Positions 1 to 11,292 are shown, counted from the stretch's first letter. The stretch is 64,000 bases of DNA from Nitrococcus mobilis Nb-231 (GCF_000153205.1 NZ_CH672427.1:1642226-1706225), one strand, 5' to 3'. Numbers and translations: made by a program. The notes: generated by a model not told the origin, from the sequence alone.

Positions 1-1733
1 ACTCCAGCGTCGTCCGCGAAGAACTTGCCCATTACCTCACCCTGCGCGTGTGTCCGGACTGCCACGGCACCCGCCTCAATCGCGGCGCACGGCATGTCTT
101 CATCGCTGGACAGAGCCTACCGGGACTTGCTGAGTGTTCTATCGGTCAAGCACTCGCCTTTTTCGAGCAGCTGGCCCTGCCCGGCAGTAAAGGGGCGATC
201 GCCGAGCCGATCAGCAAGGAAATTCAAAAGCGGCTGTCGTTTCTCGTTAATGTCGGGCTGGAATATCTAACCCTTGCACGCAGCGCCAACACCCTCTCCG
301 CCGGTGAGTCCCAGCGCATTCGCCTAGCAAGCCAGATCGGAGCCGGACTCGTTGGGGTGATGTACGTGCTGGACGAGCCGTCGATCGGTCTGCATCAACG
401 AGACAATGAGCGGCTGCTGCAAACGCTGCTGGAGTTGCGTGATCTCGGTAACACACTCATCGTGGTCGAGCACGACGAGGATGCCATTCGTACCGCAGAC
501 CATATTGTGGATATTGGTCCGGGTGCCGGAACCCACGGCGGCCGCGTCGTGGCACAGGGTCGCATCGCCGATATTGAGCGCAGCCTTGAATCGATTACCG
601 GGGATTACCTCTGCGGTCGCCGCCGCATCGAGGTTCCCATCCGACGCAAGCCCGTCGAGCCAAGCCGAACCGTCCGTTTACGTAACGCCCGCGGCAATAA
701 TTTGCGCGGAATCGACGTCCAGATTCCGGCTGGAGTGATGATCTGCGTAACCGGCGTCTCAGGTTCCGGAAAATCAACTTTGATCAACGATACGCTGTAC
801 CGCTATGCAGCACGCGAGCTCAATGGGGCTAGCGAGACGCCGGCGCCGTGTGACGGCGTCGACAACTTGGAACTATTCGATAAAGTCACCGACATCGATC
901 AGAGCCCCATCGGTCGCACGCCTCGCTCCAATCCCGCCACTTATACCGGAGTGCTTGCACCGCTACGCGCGCTCTTTGCGGGAACAGCCGAGGCCCGCTC
1001 GCGCGGTTACCGTCCAGGCCGCTTCAGCTTTAACATCAAGGGCGGGCGCTGCGAAGCTTGCCAGGGGGACGGGATGCTCCGAGTCGAGATGCATTTTCTG
1101 CCGGATATCTACGTCCCTTGCGACATTTGCAAAGGCCGGCGCTATAACCGCGAAACGCTGGAGATCAAGTACAAAGGCCGCAATATCTATGAAACTCTGC
1201 AGCTCACCGTAGCGGATGCCCTCGATTGTTTCGGTGCGGTGCCCGTTATCAAGCGCAAGCTGCAAACACTCGTGGATGTAGGCTTGGGGTATATCAAGCT
1301 CGGGCAAAGCGCTACCACCCTCTCCGGAGGCGAGGCTCAACGCGTCAAACTGGCGCGAGAGCTATCCAAGCGCGATACCGGTAAGACCCTCTATATTCTG
1401 GACGAGCCTACCACTGGACTACATTTCCACGACATCAATCAATTGCTGCAAATCCTGCAGCGGCTGCGTGATCATGGCAATACAGTGATCGTCATCGAAC
1501 ACAACCTGGATGTGATCAAAACGGCTGACTGGATCATTGATCTCGGCCCTGAAGGAGGTACCGGTGGTGGCCAAATCGTGGCCACCGGCACGCCAGAGGA
1601 TATAGCGAATGCAGCGCAATCCCACACGGGGCGTTTTTTGAAACCGCTGCTGGCAGCGCAGCTCTTGCGCTGCGGCCAAGCAAAGCCGGCGGCACGACAG
1701 CACGATTCGCGCGACTCAGCGAGCCCCGTATAG
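1..1733 (+). CDS. uvrA: UvrA, excinuclease ABC subunit A (5' end outside window)
   Basis: DNA damage recognition ATPase of nucleotide excision repair. The reading frame is open from base 3, so about 576 C-terminal residues are present; the family is usually about 940, so the first ATPase half and first zinc module are missing because of the window edge. Visible are the CPDCHGTR segment near the start, an ABC signature LSAGESQR with Walker [10 protein letters not shown] (bases 290-385), a second Walker [10 protein letters not shown] (about 750-780), a zinc module CEACQGDG...CDIC (about 1050-1135), and a second signature LSGGEAQR with ILDEPTTGL (1320-1420). It converges on mdh, with 8 bases between the two stop codons. 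All key motifs of this half are intact. Confidence 0.97.
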   Translation, partial: SSVVREELAHYLTLRVCPDCHGTRLNRGARHVFIAGQSLPGLAECSIGQALAFFEQLALPGSKGAIAEPISKEIQKRLSFLVNVGLEYLTLARSANTLSAGESQRIRLASQIGAGLVGVMYVLDEPSIGLHQRDNERLLQTLLELRDLGNTLIVVEHDEDAIRTADHIVDIGPGAGTHGGRVVAQGRIADIERSLESITGDYLCGRRRIEVPIRRKPVEPSRTVRLRNARGNNLRGIDVQIPAGVMICVTGVSGSGKSTLINDTLYRYAARELNGASETPAPCDGVDNLELFDKVTDIDQSPIGRTPRSNPATYTGVLAPLRALFAGTAEARSRGYRPGRFSFNIKGGRCEACQGDGMLRVEMHFLPDIYVPCDICKGRRYNRETLEIKYKGRNIYETLQLTVADALDCFGAVPVIKRKLQTLVDVGLGYIKLGQSATTLSGGEAQRVKLARELSKRDTGKTLYILDEPTTGLHFHDINQLLQILQRLRDHGNTVIVIEHNLDVIKTADWIIDLGPEGGTGGGQIVATGTPEDIANAAQSHTGRFLKPLLAAQLLRCGQAKPAARQHDSRDSASPV

Positions 1734-1741
1734 GCGCTTTG

Positions 1742-2722
1742 TTATGGTAGCAGGTGCTTGATCGCGCCGCGTTCTTCTGCTAGTTCCTGCTCGGTAGCGA
1801 GCATACGCGTGCGACTGAATTCATCGATTTCCAACCCCTCTACCACTTGGTAGTTACCAGCACTGCAACGGCACGGGAAGGAAAAGAAAAGACCTTCGGC
1901 GATCCCATAGCTGCCGTCCGAGAGTATCGCCATGCTTACCCAATCGTCTTCCGGTGTACCCAGGATCCAACTACGCATGTGATCAATGATGGCATTCGCC
2001 GCCGAGGCCGCGCTGGATTGGCCGCGGGCCCTGATGATGGCCGCACCACGTTGCTGAACGGTCGGTATGAAATCCTGCGTCAACCACTGCCGATCGACCA
2101 GGCCGTTGGCACGGCGTCCTTTAACCGTAGCCTGGCTGATATCCGGATACTGGGTCGATGAATGATTTCCCCAGATAATCATCTGCCGCAACTCATTGAC
2201 GCGGGCGCCCGTCTTACTTGCCAGCTGGGCCAGCGCTCGATTGTGATCCAACCGCGTCATAGCAGTGAAACGACGGGGGGCGATGGTCGGGGCGTTGCGT
2301 TGTACGATCAGTGCGTTGGTATTGGCGGGATTACCCACAACCAACACCCGAACGCTGCGGCTCGCCATTGCATCGATCGCCTTGCCTTGCTGGGAGAAGA
2401 TGGCGGCATTCGCTTCCAGCAGATCCCGGCGTTCCATCCCCGGACCACGTGGTTTGGCGCCGATCAATAGGATGAAATGCGCATCCCGAAACGCAATTTT
2501 GGCTTGATCACTGGTCGTAACCCCAGCCAGCAATGGAAAAGCACAGTCCTCGAGCTCCATTACCACGCCTTCGAGCACTTCCAACGCCGGAGTGATTTCG
2601 AGTAACTGCAGAATCACCGGCTGATCCTTGCCGAACATCTCGCCAGCGGCAATTCGGAACAACAGGCTATAACCGATCTGACCCGCAGCACCAGTTACCG
2701 CAACGCGCACAGGTGCTTTCAT
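1742..2722 (-). CDS. mdh: Malate dehydrogenase
   Basis: Interconverts malate and oxaloacetate with NAD in the citric acid cycle; cytoplasmic. The 326 residues fit the 'cytosolic-like' bacterial MDH group. The dinucleotide-binding glycine motif GAAGQIG is at residues 11-17. The substrate-binding loop reads [13 protein letters not shown], where most family members have RPR, so the first arginine is a lysine. The catalytic histidine lies in [11 protein letters not shown]. An AGGAGT ribosome binding site sits about 8 bases before the ATG. The next gene upstream on this strand is the SAM hydrolase; the 208-base gap and an extended -10 element suggest mdh has its own promoter. Confidence 0.95.
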   Translation of the reverse strand: MKAPVRVAVTGAAGQIGYSLLFRIAAGEMFGKDQPVILQLLEITPALEVLEGVVMELEDCAFPLLAGVTTSDQAKIAFRDAHFILLIGAKPRGPGMERRDLLEANAAIFSQQGKAIDAMASRSVRVLVVGNPANTNALIVQRNAPTIAPRRFTAMTRLDHNRALAQLASKTGARVNELRQMIIWGNHSSTQYPDISQATVKGRRANGLVDRQWLTQDFIPTVQQRGAAIIRARGQSSAASAANAIIDHMRSWILGTPEDDWVSMAILSDGSYGIAEGLFFSFPCRCSAGNYQVVEGLEIDEFSRTRMLATEQELAEERGAIKHLLP

Positions 2723-2801
2723 GACAAGGCACTCCTAAGTGCTTGGGGACGAGAGGATGGCAAACGCCGGCCCGCAATCAGAGAACTCAGGTTCTGGTGG
2801 C

Positions 2802-2810
2802 ATTCTAGCA
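2802..2810 (-). promoter_or_regulatory. Possible extended -10 promoter of mdh
   Basis: On the minus strand the sequence reads TGCTAGAAT, an extended -10 element (TGn followed by TAGAAT), about 80 bases before the mdh start. No convincing -35 hexamer is seen, which is usual for extended -10 promoters. Assigned by motif only. Confidence 0.4.
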
Positions 2811-2930
2811 AAAGCGTGGGGTAGCCTCGCCCTCGACCGGTAATATCGCTTATCGGCTAATCGCTTGCCCTAACCGCGCCGCGTCTTTGGTGCCGCCGAG
2901 CCAGTGCTGCCGCCACTGCCGAACCGTCCC

Positions 2931-3662
2931 TCACGTAATAGTCTGGAAGCAGAGCGAATCGCCCACTTCCAGACCAAATCGCTGAGCCGCATTCCCCTGA
3001 TTGACCGCGATCTCGACCAGTCCGAGTGAGTTTCGATACCAAAATACTATCCCTGGAGCCACATCGGCAAACGTGCGTGCCTCGATTATAGGCTGACCTG
3101 AAACTACAGGGCCCACGCCCCTCGACAACGTTGCGGCACGTCGGCCGGTTAGCACATTGCCGTAGCCATCAATGTAGACGATCCTATCGGTATCCGCAGG
3201 TAAATCCCGTCCGACCCAATCCACGATCTCGCACTGATCAGCGATACGCCCGCATATGGCCAACTCGGCAGCCGCCGGAGCGAATACATCGCGACCATGG
3301 AAACTTGCCGAAACGCCGCCCGGTATAGGCAACGCAAACACCCGTCGATCCACCGCCGCGGCATTGATAGTCGGCGCCAACAAGCCATTATCAGGACCAA
3401 CAAACCAGCGACCATCCAGTGTGGCGGCAATAGCGCGGCGCTCGGTGCCCACGCCCGGATCGACGACTGCCACAATCACCGCCGCGGGCTTAATCCAATG
3501 CGCGATGGCAGCGAGCAAGTAACCGGCCTCGCGTGGCCGAAAGGCTGCTGCATCATGCATCAGATCGATAATGGGATGTGTCGGGCATCGTGTCGCCAAC
3601 ACGGCCTTCACCTGCCCAACATACGGGCCCCGCCAGCCAAAGTCCGTGAACAGCAGGAACAT
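2931..3662 (-). CDS. S-adenosylmethionine hydrolase (DUF62 / SAM hydroxide adenosyltransferase family)
   Basis: Members of this family, related to fluorinase and chlorinase, split S-adenosylmethionine with water into adenosine and methionine. The 243-residue product starts MFLLFTDFG, the family's N-terminal signature. It carries VVDPGVGTERRAI and VGPDNGLL, which bind the adenosyl group, and GRDVFAPAAA. The frame is open to base 3728, but the added 22 residues do not resemble the family, so the ATG at 3662 is chosen although its ribosome binding site is weak. It lies downstream of rplQ on the same strand, with 126 bases between, and upstream of mdh. The cellular role of this enzyme is not settled. 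Confidence 0.88.
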   Translation of the reverse strand: MFLLFTDFGWRGPYVGQVKAVLATRCPTHPIIDLMHDAAAFRPREAGYLLAAIAHWIKPAAVIVAVVDPGVGTERRAIAATLDGRWFVGPDNGLLAPTINAAAVDRRVFALPIPGGVSASFHGRDVFAPAAAELAICGRIADQCEIVDWVGRDLPADTDRIVYIDGYGNVLTGRRAATLSRGVGPVVSGQPIIEARTFADVAPGIVFWYRNSLGLVEIAVNQGNAAQRFGLEVGDSLCFQTIT

Positions 3663-3788
3663 GACATTAACTGCGTTGCTATTGCCGCAACAGGGTGGTA
3701 CTGACCGACGAGGTGTCCCACGGCCCAACCGCCTCGCCGACCCGCTTTCCCGTACCCCTCCTAACTAAACCGGAGGCAGGCCGGACGA

Positions 3789-4187
3789 CTATTCAGCGGC
3801 TGGCGACTCAGCGGCTGGCGACTGCGGCTGCAATCGATCTACCAGTTCGACGTATGCCATCGGTGCGTTATCCCCTGGCCGAAAGCCTGCCTTGAGCACG
3901 CGCAAATACCCCCCGGGGCGCTCTCGACAGTTCGGTCCAAGCTCATCGAAGAGCTTTCTCACTACACCCTTGTCACGTAGGCGTGAGAATGCCAAGCGTC
4001 GGTTGGCAACCGTATCCTCCTTGGCCAGGGTAAGCAGCGGTTCCGCTACCCGCCGTAACTCCTTGGCCTTGGGTAGCGTGGTGCGAATCGCCTCATGGTA
4101 AAAAAGCGAGGCCGCCATGTTACGGAACATCGCCTGCCTATGGCTGCTGGTGCGGCCAAGCTTACGCCCAGCTTTACGATGGCGCAT
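3789..4187 (-). CDS. rplQ: Large ribosomal subunit protein L17
   Basis: Last gene of the alpha operon; L17 lies near the peptide exit region of the 50S subunit. It has 132 residues, beginning [20 protein letters not shown] as in other bacteria, with a good GGGAG ribosome binding site. The C-terminus ends [10 protein letters not shown], encoded by two tandem copies of a 15-base unit, which looks like a recent duplication in a dispensable tail. No strong terminator follows; only a 5-base-pair CCTCC/GGAGG hairpin without a T run is seen at about 3757-3780. Confidence 0.97.
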   Translation of the reverse strand: MRHRKAGRKLGRTSSHRQAMFRNMAASLFYHEAIRTTLPKAKELRRVAEPLLTLAKEDTVANRRLAFSRLRDKGVVRKLFDELGPNCRERPGGYLRVLKAGFRPGDNAPMAYVELVDRLQPQSPAAESPAAE

Positions 4188-4297
4188 ATTCTGAGCTCCC
4201 TTTTTCGAGCCAACATTCCGGACTTTTGGGGAAAACGCTCCCGCTCAGCCACTCCGCCTTAACTTCATTAATTCAAGTTCGTCTCAGCAGCCCAATT

Positions 4298-5299
4298 CTA
4301 ACCAATTGCACGGTCTTTATCGTCGTAACCACGCGGTGGCCAGTTCTCCAAGCGCATACCCAATGCAAGCCCGTGCTGAGCAAGCACTTCCTTGATTTCA
4401 TTGAGCGATTTCTTGCCAAGGTTTGGGGTCTTGAGCAATTCCACTTCCGTTTTCTGAACCAGATCACCAACGCAGTGGATATTCTCGGCTTTCAGGCAGT
4501 TCGCTGAGCGCACCGTAAGCTCCAGATCGTCGATTGATCGTAGCAGGACCGGATCGACCTCCGGCGCCGTTCGCTCTTGATCCTCCGCTTCCTCGCCACC
4601 CTCGAGATCAACGAAGACGGACAGTTGATCCCGTAGCAACCCAGCAGCAAAACGAACAGCCTCTTCCGGCTCGAGCACTCCGTTGGTCTCGATATCCATG
4701 ACTAATTTGTCGAGATCGGTGCGCTGCTCAACCCGAGCGCTTTCGACATTGTAGGCTACCCGTCGCACAGGACTATAGCTGGCATCCAACTGCAGGCGAC
4801 CGATGGGACGCTCCTCGTCGTGCTCACCTCGAGTCGTTACCGGCTCATAGCCCCGACCACGTGCAATATGCAACGTCATATTGATCTCACTCGCTTTGGT
4901 GAGATTGGCGATCGCGAGCTCCGGATTCTTGATCTCGACATCGTGATCGATTCCGATATCCGCTGCCGTGACCAATCCCGGCCCCTGCTTAGAAAGATGC
5001 AATGTCGCCGTGTCCTTGGAATGAAGACGCACCGCTAGATTTTTGAGATTCAAAAGGATATCGACTACATCCTCCTGAACGCCTTCGATCGCGGTATATT
5101 CATGCAGCACGCCCTCGATCTCCACCTCGACCACGGCATAGCCGGGCATGGAAGAGAGCAGCACCCGCCTAAGTGCGTTGCCAAGCGTATGACCAAACCC
5201 CCGTTCCAGCGGCTCAAGCGTGATCATCGCGTGGCGATCGCTTAGTGCTTCGACGCCAACAAGCCGTGGCCTTAAGAAATCCTTGAACTGACCCTGCAT
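4298..5299 (-). CDS. rpoA: RNA polymerase alpha subunit
   Basis: 333 residues, full length. The N-terminal domain, needed for dimerisation and for assembly of beta and beta', includes [17 protein letters not shown] at about 33-49. An acidic linker ([16 protein letters not shown]) joins it to the C-terminal domain, whose [14 protein letters not shown] segment contacts UP elements and activators. It lies between rpsD and rplQ as in other proteobacterial alpha operons. A 110-base gap separates it from rplQ. Confidence 0.98.
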   Translation of the reverse strand: MQGQFKDFLRPRLVGVEALSDRHAMITLEPLERGFGHTLGNALRRVLLSSMPGYAVVEVEIEGVLHEYTAIEGVQEDVVDILLNLKNLAVRLHSKDTATLHLSKQGPGLVTAADIGIDHDVEIKNPELAIANLTKASEINMTLHIARGRGYEPVTTRGEHDEERPIGRLQLDASYSPVRRVAYNVESARVEQRTDLDKLVMDIETNGVLEPEEAVRFAAGLLRDQLSVFVDLEGGEEAEDQERTAPEVDPVLLRSIDDLELTVRSANCLKAENIHCVGDLVQKTEVELLKTPNLGKKSLNEIKEVLAQHGLALGMRLENWPPRGYDDKDRAIG

Positions 5300-5346
5300 T
5301 GGATCAACCTCTCGATTCGATCGGCGACGCGGTGTTTATTGATCAC

Positions 5347-5967
5347 TTACTTGGAATAAAGTTCGACGATAAGATGTTCATTGATATCGGCCGACAAGTC
5401 ACTTCGATCCGGCATGCGTTTGAACGTTCCTTCGAATTGTTTAGTATCCACCTCAACCCATGCCGGCAAACCGATCTGCTGTGCCATCTCAAGCGCGGCT
5501 TGCACCCGCAACTGCTTCTTTGCTTTCTCCTTGACGGAGACGAGATCCCCAGGATTCAGGATACGCGAGGAAATGTTGCTCACCCGACCATTGACCAGAA
5601 TCGCTCGGTGATTGACGAGTTGTCGAGCCTCCGCCCGGGTGGAACCGAAACCCATCCGGTAGACGGTATTATCAAGTCGCGACTCAAGCAGCTGCAGAAG
5701 AGTTTCACCCGTATTCCCTTTACGGCGATCCGCCTCCTTGTAGTATTTACGAAACTGCCGTTCCAACACGCCATACGTGCGCCGCACTTTTTGCTTCTCT
5801 CGCAACTGCAACCCGTAATCGGAGATTCGCCCACGGCGCTGACCATGCTGACCCGGTGGAGTATCGAGCTTGCACTTATTGTCCAGCGGACGCACGCGGC
5901 TTTTCAAGAAGAGATCCGTACCCTCGCGCCGAGCGAGCTTGCAGGTCGGTCCAGTATACCGTGCCAT
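5347..5967 (-). CDS. rpsD: Small ribosomal subunit protein S4
   Basis: 206 residues, the usual length. It is a primary 16S rRNA binder and, in enterobacteria, the translational repressor of the alpha operon. The start [23 protein letters not shown] and the S4 RNA-binding domain ([25 protein letters not shown], about residues 97-121) are clear. Only Cys9 and Cys31 of the four zinc cysteines seen in some bacteria are present, so this is the zinc-free form. 47 bases separate it from rpoA. Confidence 0.98.
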   Translation of the reverse strand: MARYTGPTCKLARREGTDLFLKSRVRPLDNKCKLDTPPGQHGQRRGRISDYGLQLREKQKVRRTYGVLERQFRKYYKEADRRKGNTGETLLQLLESRLDNTVYRMGFGSTRAEARQLVNHRAILVNGRVSNISSRILNPGDLVSVKEKAKKQLRVQAALEMAQQIGLPAWVEVDTKQFEGTFKRMPDRSDLSADINEHLIVELYSK

Positions 5968-5988
5968 TACTGTAATGCCTCTTGATCT

Positions 5989-6378
5989 TCAAACACGCCG
6001 CTTTTTAGGTGGGCGGCAGCCATTGTGCGGAATAGGCGTGACATCCGAGATGTTGGTGATGCGGTAGCCGGCGTTATTTAGGGCACGGACAGCCGACTCT
6101 CGCCCCGGACCCGGGCCTTTAACTCGCACTTCCAGGTTCTTCAACCCATAGTCCTTGGCTGCTTCACCCGCACGCTCGGAGGCTACCTGCGCAGCAAATG
6201 GCGTGCTCTTGCGGGAGCTGCGAAAACCGCTGCCACCGGCACTGGCCCATGCCAATACGTTACCTTGCCTATCAGTGAGCGTGATAATCGTGTTGTTGAA
6301 CGACGCGTTAATATGCGCGATACCGTCTACCACAGTCCGTTTGACGCGCTTGCGTGTTCGGCTGCTCGCTTTAGCCAT
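5989..6378 (-). CDS. rpsK: Small ribosomal subunit protein S11
   Basis: 129 residues, the same size as in E. coli. S11 forms part of the 30S platform near the mRNA exit. It contains [18 protein letters not shown] near the N-terminus and ends [20 protein letters not shown], the conserved tail. It is followed by rpsD after 21 bases. The 170 bases separating it from rpsM are unusually long for this operon; no gene or clear hairpin terminator is seen there. Confidence 0.98.
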   Translation of the reverse strand: MAKASSRTRKRVKRTVVDGIAHINASFNNTIITLTDRQGNVLAWASAGGSGFRSSRKSTPFAAQVASERAGEAAKDYGLKNLEVRVKGPGPGRESAVRALNNAGYRITNISDVTPIPHNGCRPPKKRRV

Positions 6379-6548
6379 ATCTTTTCCTTAAATTGCAGGC
6401 CGATATCCGCCAACCGCCTGCAGATCGTTCAATAAACAATGCGGCAAAATCGGCTCAGCCCGCGAGTGTAATTCAAATCCAAAGATTACGCAGCGGCGGT
6501 AACTGACAGCATGGCCCGCATTCGTATCCGCAATCCGCGCTTTTACTT

Positions 6549-6905
6549 TTATCGACTGATCGCTCGCCTGGGCCCCTTACGTGTACGAGCATTGGTCCGC
6601 GTCCTTTGCCCGCGTACCGAGAGCCCACGTCGATGTCGGATCCCGCGGTAGCAACCCAAGTCCATTAGCCGCTTGATGTCCATCGCCACCTGGCGGCGTA
6701 GATCGCCCTCAATTACGTACTTACCAAGTTCACCACGTAGATGCTCAAGTTCGGCTTCGGTCAATTCTTGGATCTTGCACTCCGGCGCAATACCCGTTGC
6801 CCGGCAGATAGCCGCTGCGCAACTACGTCCAATTCCGTAGATGGAAGTAAGCGCAATCGCCGTATGCTTGTTGGCTGGAATGTTAACACCAGCAATTCGG
6901 GCCAT
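6549..6905 (-). CDS. rpsM: Small ribosomal subunit protein S13
   Basis: 118 residues. S13 sits in the 30S head and forms inter-subunit bridges. The N-terminus [20 protein letters not shown] and the C-terminal [20 protein letters not shown] are family hallmarks. An AGGAGCG ribosome binding site precedes the ATG. It is the first gene of the alpha operon proper, 64 bases after rpmJ. Confidence 0.98.
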   Translation of the reverse strand: MARIAGVNIPANKHTAIALTSIYGIGRSCAAAICRATGIAPECKIQELTEAELEHLRGELGKYVIEGDLRRQVAMDIKRLMDLGCYRGIRHRRGLSVRGQRTRTNARTRKGPRRAISR

Positions 6906-6969
6906 AGACTCTCGCTCCTAATCGGATCCGACTGCTACATATAGACCAATCATCGGCATTATCGACGGG

Positions 6970-7083
6970 TTAGCCTTGCCGCTGCTTGTGCCGGGCCTCG
7001 ATACAGATAACCCGTATCGTCCCTCTGCGGCGAATCACCTTACAGTTTCGGCACATTTTTTTGACCGACGCACGCACCTTCAT
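6970..7083 (-). CDS. rpmJ: Large ribosomal subunit protein L36
   Basis: A 37-residue gene, identified by reading the minus strand between secY and rpsM. It begins [17 protein letters not shown] and ends EARHKQRQG. Cys11, Cys14, Cys27 and His32 form the zinc site of the C+ type of L36. Position between secY and rpsM is canonical. A zinc-free paralogue, common in bacteria that use the zinc-starvation regulator Zur, would lie elsewhere and is not in this window. Confidence 0.95.
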   Translation of the reverse strand: MKVRASVKKMCRNCKVIRRRGTIRVICIEARHKQRQG

Positions 7084-7196
7084 CACTCATCCTCCACACC
7101 CGCCCGCTTTTACGGCGGATATCTGTCCCAACCAACCGCCTCAGCGTGCAACCGACTGCATTCTGCGCACCGCGCACCAGCAACCGCTCGGAATCA

Positions 7197-8540
7197 TCAG
7201 CGCATCAAACCGCTGCCAGCACGACCATGAGCGTGCAGCTTAGCCTTCTTCATCAAGGGTTCGTATTGATGACTTAGCAGATGCGCCTGTACCTGGGACA
7301 TGAAATCCATAATGACCACGACGATGATCAGTAACGATGTACCGCCGAAATAAAACGGTACATTATAATACAAAATTAAAAACTCCGGCAATAGACAAAC
7401 GGCAATCAAGTAGATCGCTCCGGCAAGCGTAAGCCGCGTCATGACCTTATCAATGTAACGTGCAGTCTGTTCGCCCGGCCGAATACCCGCGATGAAGGCC
7501 CCGGATTTCTTCAAATTATCCGCAGTTTCCCTCGAATTAAAAACCAACGCCGTATAGAAAAAACAGAAAAAAGCGATCGCCCCAGCGTAGAACGCGATAT
7601 ATAACGGCTGCCCCGGACTCAATGTTTGTCCCAGCCGATTCAGCCAGGACAGCCCCTCGGAGGATCCGAACCACTGTCCTAGCGTTGCCGGAAACAAAAT
7701 GATGCTCGACGCAAAGATGGGCGGGATGACACCCGCCATATTGAGCTTCAGCGGTAGATGGCTGCTCTGAGCCGCGTACAAACGCCGCCCTTGTTGCCGC
7801 CGCGCGTAGTTGACGGTGATCCGCCGCTGGCCCCGTTCGATAAAAACGATCACCCAGACCACAGCGACGGCGAGCGTCAACAAAAACAAAATGGTCCCCA
7901 CGCCCAATTCACCGGTGCGCGCCAATTCCACAGTTCCGGCGAGCGCGCTTGGCAAGCCGGCGACGATACCCCCAAAGATCAACAGCGATATACCGTTACC
8001 AATACCTCGCTCGGTAATCTGCTCACCCAGCCACATAAGGAACATGGTCCCAGTCACCAGAGTAGCAGTACCGATAAATATAAAGCTCGGCCCTGGGCTA
8101 AGTACTACCGCCTGATTCTGCAACGCAACCGTAATACCCACGCCCTGGAATGTCGCTAATAACAAAGTTCCGTATCGAGTGTATTTGGTAATTTGGCGGC
8201 GTCCTTGCTCTCCTTCCTTACGCATTTGTTCCAGCGCCGGAACCACCGCACTCATCAGTTGCATGATAATCGAGGCCGAAATATAGGGCATGACACCAAG
8301 CGCAAACACACTCAGTCGCCGCAAGGCACCACCGGAGAACATGTTGAACATGTCCAGAATCGTGCCTTGCTGGCGCTCGAACATGGCGGCGAGCGCAGCT
8401 TGATCGATACCTGGTATGGTCAGATGAGCGCCGAAGCGATAGACAACCAACGCGAGCAACACAAAGACCAGTCTTTGCCGCACCTCGGTCAGCCGGCCAA
8501 ACCCCGCCAGCGAATTCAGATTAGCTGCTGCTCTAGCCAA
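7197..8540 (-). CDS. secY: SecY, protein translocase channel subunit
   Basis: 447 residues with ten hydrophobic segments; the core of the SecYEG inner-membrane channel. Typical stretches are the plug region near TIPGID and [38 protein letters not shown]-type loop ([17 protein letters not shown]), and the cytoplasmic loop [17 protein letters not shown], which engages SecA and the ribosome. It is the last large gene of the spc operon, 163 bases after rplO and 113 bases before rpmJ; both gaps are longer than usual. Confidence 0.98.
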   Translation of the reverse strand: MARAAANLNSLAGFGRLTEVRQRLVFVLLALVVYRFGAHLTIPGIDQAALAAMFERQQGTILDMFNMFSGGALRRLSVFALGVMPYISASIIMQLMSAVVPALEQMRKEGEQGRRQITKYTRYGTLLLATFQGVGITVALQNQAVVLSPGPSFIFIGTATLVTGTMFLMWLGEQITERGIGNGISLLIFGGIVAGLPSALAGTVELARTGELGVGTILFLLTLAVAVVWVIVFIERGQRRITVNYARRQQGRRLYAAQSSHLPLKLNMAGVIPPIFASSIILFPATLGQWFGSSEGLSWLNRLGQTLSPGQPLYIAFYAGAIAFFCFFYTALVFNSRETADNLKKSGAFIAGIRPGEQTARYIDKVMTRLTLAGAIYLIAVCLLPEFLILYYNVPFYFGGTSLLIIVVVIMDFMSQVQAHLLSHQYEPLMKKAKLHAHGRAGSGLMR

Positions 8541-8703
8541 GGTTAATCCTACCGTACGTATTGGCCCGATTGGGACTCAGAGGCGGCTTGCCGAGAACGT
8601 AGACTGCCGGGAAAGAGCGGCCTACGCATCTACAGGGAAGTATTCATGGCGTATCTCGGCCAGCCATCCTGCATCCATTTCGTCACAGGAATGGCTTGCG
8701 CGT

Positions 8704-9141
8704 CTAGTAACCCTCGACTTTGCCACCCGCCTTCTCAATCGCCGCGCACGCGCCTTTGGTCACAGCCACCCCACGCACGACATAGGCACGCTCCACGTCC
8801 CCGGAAGCGATGATCTTGACGCAGCGTGCGTGCTGCGGCACCACATTCGCCGCCTTCAACGCCGATAAATCAACCGTATCCGTGGCGAGATACTTCAGCT
8901 CGGAGAGCCGAACCTCGGCACTGAAACGGCCACGGCGCGACCGGAACCCAACCTTGGGAACACGCCGCTGCAGGGGCATCTGCCCCCCCTCGAAACCGAC
9001 CTTGTGGAACCCACCGGAACGCGAATGCTGGCCCTTATGCCCACGCCCAGCCGTCTTACCATTACCCGATGCCGTTCCCCGGCCGACCCGGTAACGCCCC
9101 GGCCGACTGCCTTGTGCCGGCTTGATCGTATTCAGCCGCAT
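8704..9141 (-). CDS. rplO: Large ribosomal subunit protein L15
   Basis: 145 residues. The ATG at 9141 is chosen because [20 protein letters not shown] matches the family N-terminus; the frame is open further upstream to 9261, but that part overlaps rpmD in another frame. The glycine- and arginine-rich [18 protein letters not shown] segment that runs into the 50S core is intact. The start lies 2 bases after the rpmD stop, which points to translational coupling. Confidence 0.97.
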   Translation of the reverse strand: MRLNTIKPAQGSRPGRYRVGRGTASGNGKTAGRGHKGQHSRSGGFHKVGFEGGQMPLQRRVPKVGFRSRRGRFSAEVRLSELKYLATDTVDLSALKAANVVPQHARCVKIIASGDVERAYVVRGVAVTKGACAAIEKAGGKVEGY

Positions 9142-9143
9142 AG

Positions 9144-9332
9144 TCAGGCGTCCTCCACCTTGAGCATATAAGAAACCTTGCGAATCATGCCCCGGTTCTG
9201 CGGAGTATCGGTTACCATTACCGTTTGGTGAATTCGGCGCAAACCCAATCCCGCGATACACGCTTTGTGCCGACTCAACCGGCCATTGGGGCTACGCACC
9301 AGGGTGACTTTGAACTGCTTATTCTGCGCCAT
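9144..9332 (-). CDS. rpmD: Large ribosomal subunit protein L30
   Basis: 62 residues, [20 protein letters not shown] at the N-terminus. The ATG at 9332 is favoured over an in-frame TTG at 9338, because the family begins here and it sits just after the rpsE stop (9335-9337). It contains the [20 protein letters not shown] segment expected of bacterial L30. Coupled with rpsE and rplO. Confidence 0.96.
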   Translation of the reverse strand: MAQNKQFKVTLVRSPNGRLSRHKACIAGLGLRRIHQTVMVTDTPQNRGMIRKVSYMLKVEDA

Positions 9333-9334
9333 GT

Positions 9335-9838
9335 TCAACTCAGAATCTCTTCCACCTGTTTACCGCGCTTGGCAGCGACCTGTTCCGGCGCGCTGCTGCA
9401 TGCCAGCGCCTTGATCGTGGCGCGTACAACATTGACCGGATTACGTGAGCCGATCGTCTTTGCCAATACATCCTGCACGCCCACAACTTCAAAGACCGCG
9501 CGCATCGCACCACCTGCGATAATTCCAGTACCCTCGGAGGCTGGTTGCATGAAAACCTTGCTAGCGCCATGATTCGCGGTCACCGGATACTGCAAGGTCG
9601 CACCGTTGAGATGCGCTTTGCGCATGCTCTTACGAGCCTTTTCCATCGCCTTTTGGATAGCGAGCGGCACCTCGCGCGCCTTGCCGTAGCCAAAACCCAC
9701 GGAACCTTGGCCATCGCCCACCACCGTCAACGCAGTGAAACCAAATTGCCGGCCACCTTTGACGACTTTCGCCACCCGGTTAATCGAAATCAGCTTCTCC
9801 CGCAGGCCCTCACCACTCGCTTCGCCGCTCGTCGCCAT
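9335..9838 (-). CDS. rpsE: Small ribosomal subunit protein S5
   Basis: 167 residues when started at the ATG at 9838, the E. coli length; an AGAGGCGG ribosome binding site lies 8 bases ahead. An upstream ATG at 9856 would place this site inside the gene and is rejected. The double-stranded RNA-binding-like domain reads [20 protein letters not shown]. The S5 loop KVVKGGR, where spectinomycin-resistance changes occur in other bacteria, is of the usual sensitive form. Confidence 0.97.
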   Translation of the reverse strand: MATSGEASGEGLREKLISINRVAKVVKGGRQFGFTALTVVGDGQGSVGFGYGKAREVPLAIQKAMEKARKSMRKAHLNGATLQYPVTANHGASKVFMQPASEGTGIIAGGAMRAVFEVVGVQDVLAKTIGSRNPVNVVRATIKALACSSAPEQVAAKRGKQVEEILS

Positions 9839-9930
9839 ATTTACCGCCTCTATCATCAGCGAGGTCGCCCTGGGCGCAACCCCTACGCTGGGCCGGGCAC
9901 TATCGCCGGCGCACCGTTATCAATACTGCC

Positions 9931-10284
9931 TCAGAACTTCAAACCCGCCTCGCGGGCCGCCTCAGCGAGTGCTTTGACCCGGCCGTGAAACCTGAACCCG
10001 GAGCGGTCGAATGCAACTGTATTCACGCCCGCCGCCTGGGCACGCTCGGCGATCATACGCCCCACCACTTTAGCGGCCTCAATGTTCCCGCCGCTACGCA
10101 GCGTTCCGTTAATCGCCTTCTCCAGAGTAGAAGCCGCGACCAGCGTTCGATCGGCTGCCGGCGCAATAATCTGGGCGTAGGTATGCCGCGGTGTACGGTA
10201 CACACACAGCCGATAAGCACCAAATTCTCGAATCTTGACGCGGGCCCTACGGGCGCGTCTTTGACGTGCAACCTTTTTGTCCAT
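9931..10284 (-). CDS. rplR: Large ribosomal subunit protein L18
   Basis: 117 residues. L18 binds 5S rRNA together with L5 and L25. The arginine-rich start [20 protein letters not shown] and the C-terminal [26 protein letters not shown] are characteristic. It is preceded by rplF (15-base gap). A 92-base gap to rpsE follows. Confidence 0.97.
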   Translation of the reverse strand: MDKKVARQRRARRARVKIREFGAYRLCVYRTPRHTYAQIIAPAADRTLVAASTLEKAINGTLRSGGNIEAAKVVGRMIAERAQAAGVNTVAFDRSGFRFHGRVKALAEAAREAGLKF

Positions 10285-10299
10285 GCCCGCCTCGTTACC

Positions 10300-10833
10300 T
10301 TACTTTTTCTTGGCTTCCTTCAACACGACCGGCTCGTCGGTGTATCGCACACCCTTACCCTTGTACGGCTCCAAAGGCCGCAGACGGCGAATGTTCGCCG
10401 CGACTTGCCCGACCTGCTGCTTGTCGATCCCTTTAATCTGGATTTCGGTCTGAGTCGGCGTCTCGATGGTCACGCCCTTCGGCACCGGATAGTCCACAGG
10501 AAACGAGAAACCAAGTGTTAGATTGAGGTTATTACCCTGCGCTTGCGCCCGGTAGCCCACACCCACCAGTTGGAGCCTACGCTCGAATCCCTGGCTGACG
10601 CCAAGCACCATATTATAGAGCAAAGCACGGGTCGTGCCGGCCAGTGCCCAGGCATCCTGACGCTGCTTGTTCGGGACCAGGCAAAGCCGATCGTTCTCCT
10701 CCTTAACATCGACCCAGGGGTGAACCTGATGCTGCAGCGTGCCCAACGGGCCCTTGACTTTGAATAATCGATCCTCCAGCTCGACGCTCACGCCGGCGGG
10801 AATCGTTATTGGACTCTTAGCGACTCGGGACAT
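10300..10833 (-). CDS. rplF: Large ribosomal subunit protein L6
   Basis: 177 residues with the two L6 repeats. It begins [20 protein letters not shown] and carries [20 protein letters not shown] in the middle, which borders the second domain near the factor-binding site. The C-terminus [23 protein letters not shown] is complete. The gene is flanked by rpsH (18-base gap) and rplR. Confidence 0.98.
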   Translation of the reverse strand: MSRVAKSPITIPAGVSVELEDRLFKVKGPLGTLQHQVHPWVDVKEENDRLCLVPNKQRQDAWALAGTTRALLYNMVLGVSQGFERRLQLVGVGYRAQAQGNNLNLTLGFSFPVDYPVPKGVTIETPTQTEIQIKGIDKQQVGQVAANIRRLRPLEPYKGKGVRYTDEPVVLKEAKKK

Positions 10834-10851
10834 GACAGTTGGATCTCGTGA

Positions 10852-11247
10852 TTAAAATACTACACACAACACTTCGCCGCCTTGACCGGCCGCACGAGCT
10901 GCACGATCCGTCATGACACCCTGCGAGGTCGAGATGATGGCGGTACCCAGCCCACCCCGAACCGTTGGTAATGTCCGCTTGCCCTCGAACCGTCTGAGGC
11001 CCGGTCGACTGACTCGCTGCAACTCCTCGATCACCGGCCGCCCTTGGTAGTAGCGCAGCCGAACGCTCAAGGTTGGTTTCTTTGCGTCGCCGTCAACTCG
11101 GAAGTCCTCGATATAGCCTTCCTCCTTAAGCACGCGGCAAATGGACGCCTTTAGCTTAGAGGCGGGCATATTGACTTCGGCCTTTTCCGCCGTCTGGCCA
11201 TTGCGGATCCGTGTCAACATATCCGCGATCGGGTCGGTCATGCTCAT
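10852..11247 (-). CDS. rpsH: Small ribosomal subunit protein S8
   Basis: 131 residues. S8 binds the central domain of 16S rRNA; in E. coli it also represses the spc operon by binding mRNA near the L5 start. It begins [18 protein letters not shown] and ends with [25 protein letters not shown], the conserved RNA-binding C-terminus (STSxGxMTDxxA). 45 bases separate it from rpsN. Confidence 0.98.
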   Translation of the reverse strand: MSMTDPIADMLTRIRNGQTAEKAEVNMPASKLKASICRVLKEEGYIEDFRVDGDAKKPTLSVRLRYYQGRPVIEELQRVSRPGLRRFEGKRTLPTVRGGLGTAIISTSQGVMTDRAARAAGQGGEVLCVVF

Positions 11248-11292
11248 GCTGTCGTTACCTGACTCCCAACATCATGGTTATATTGCGCGGAC

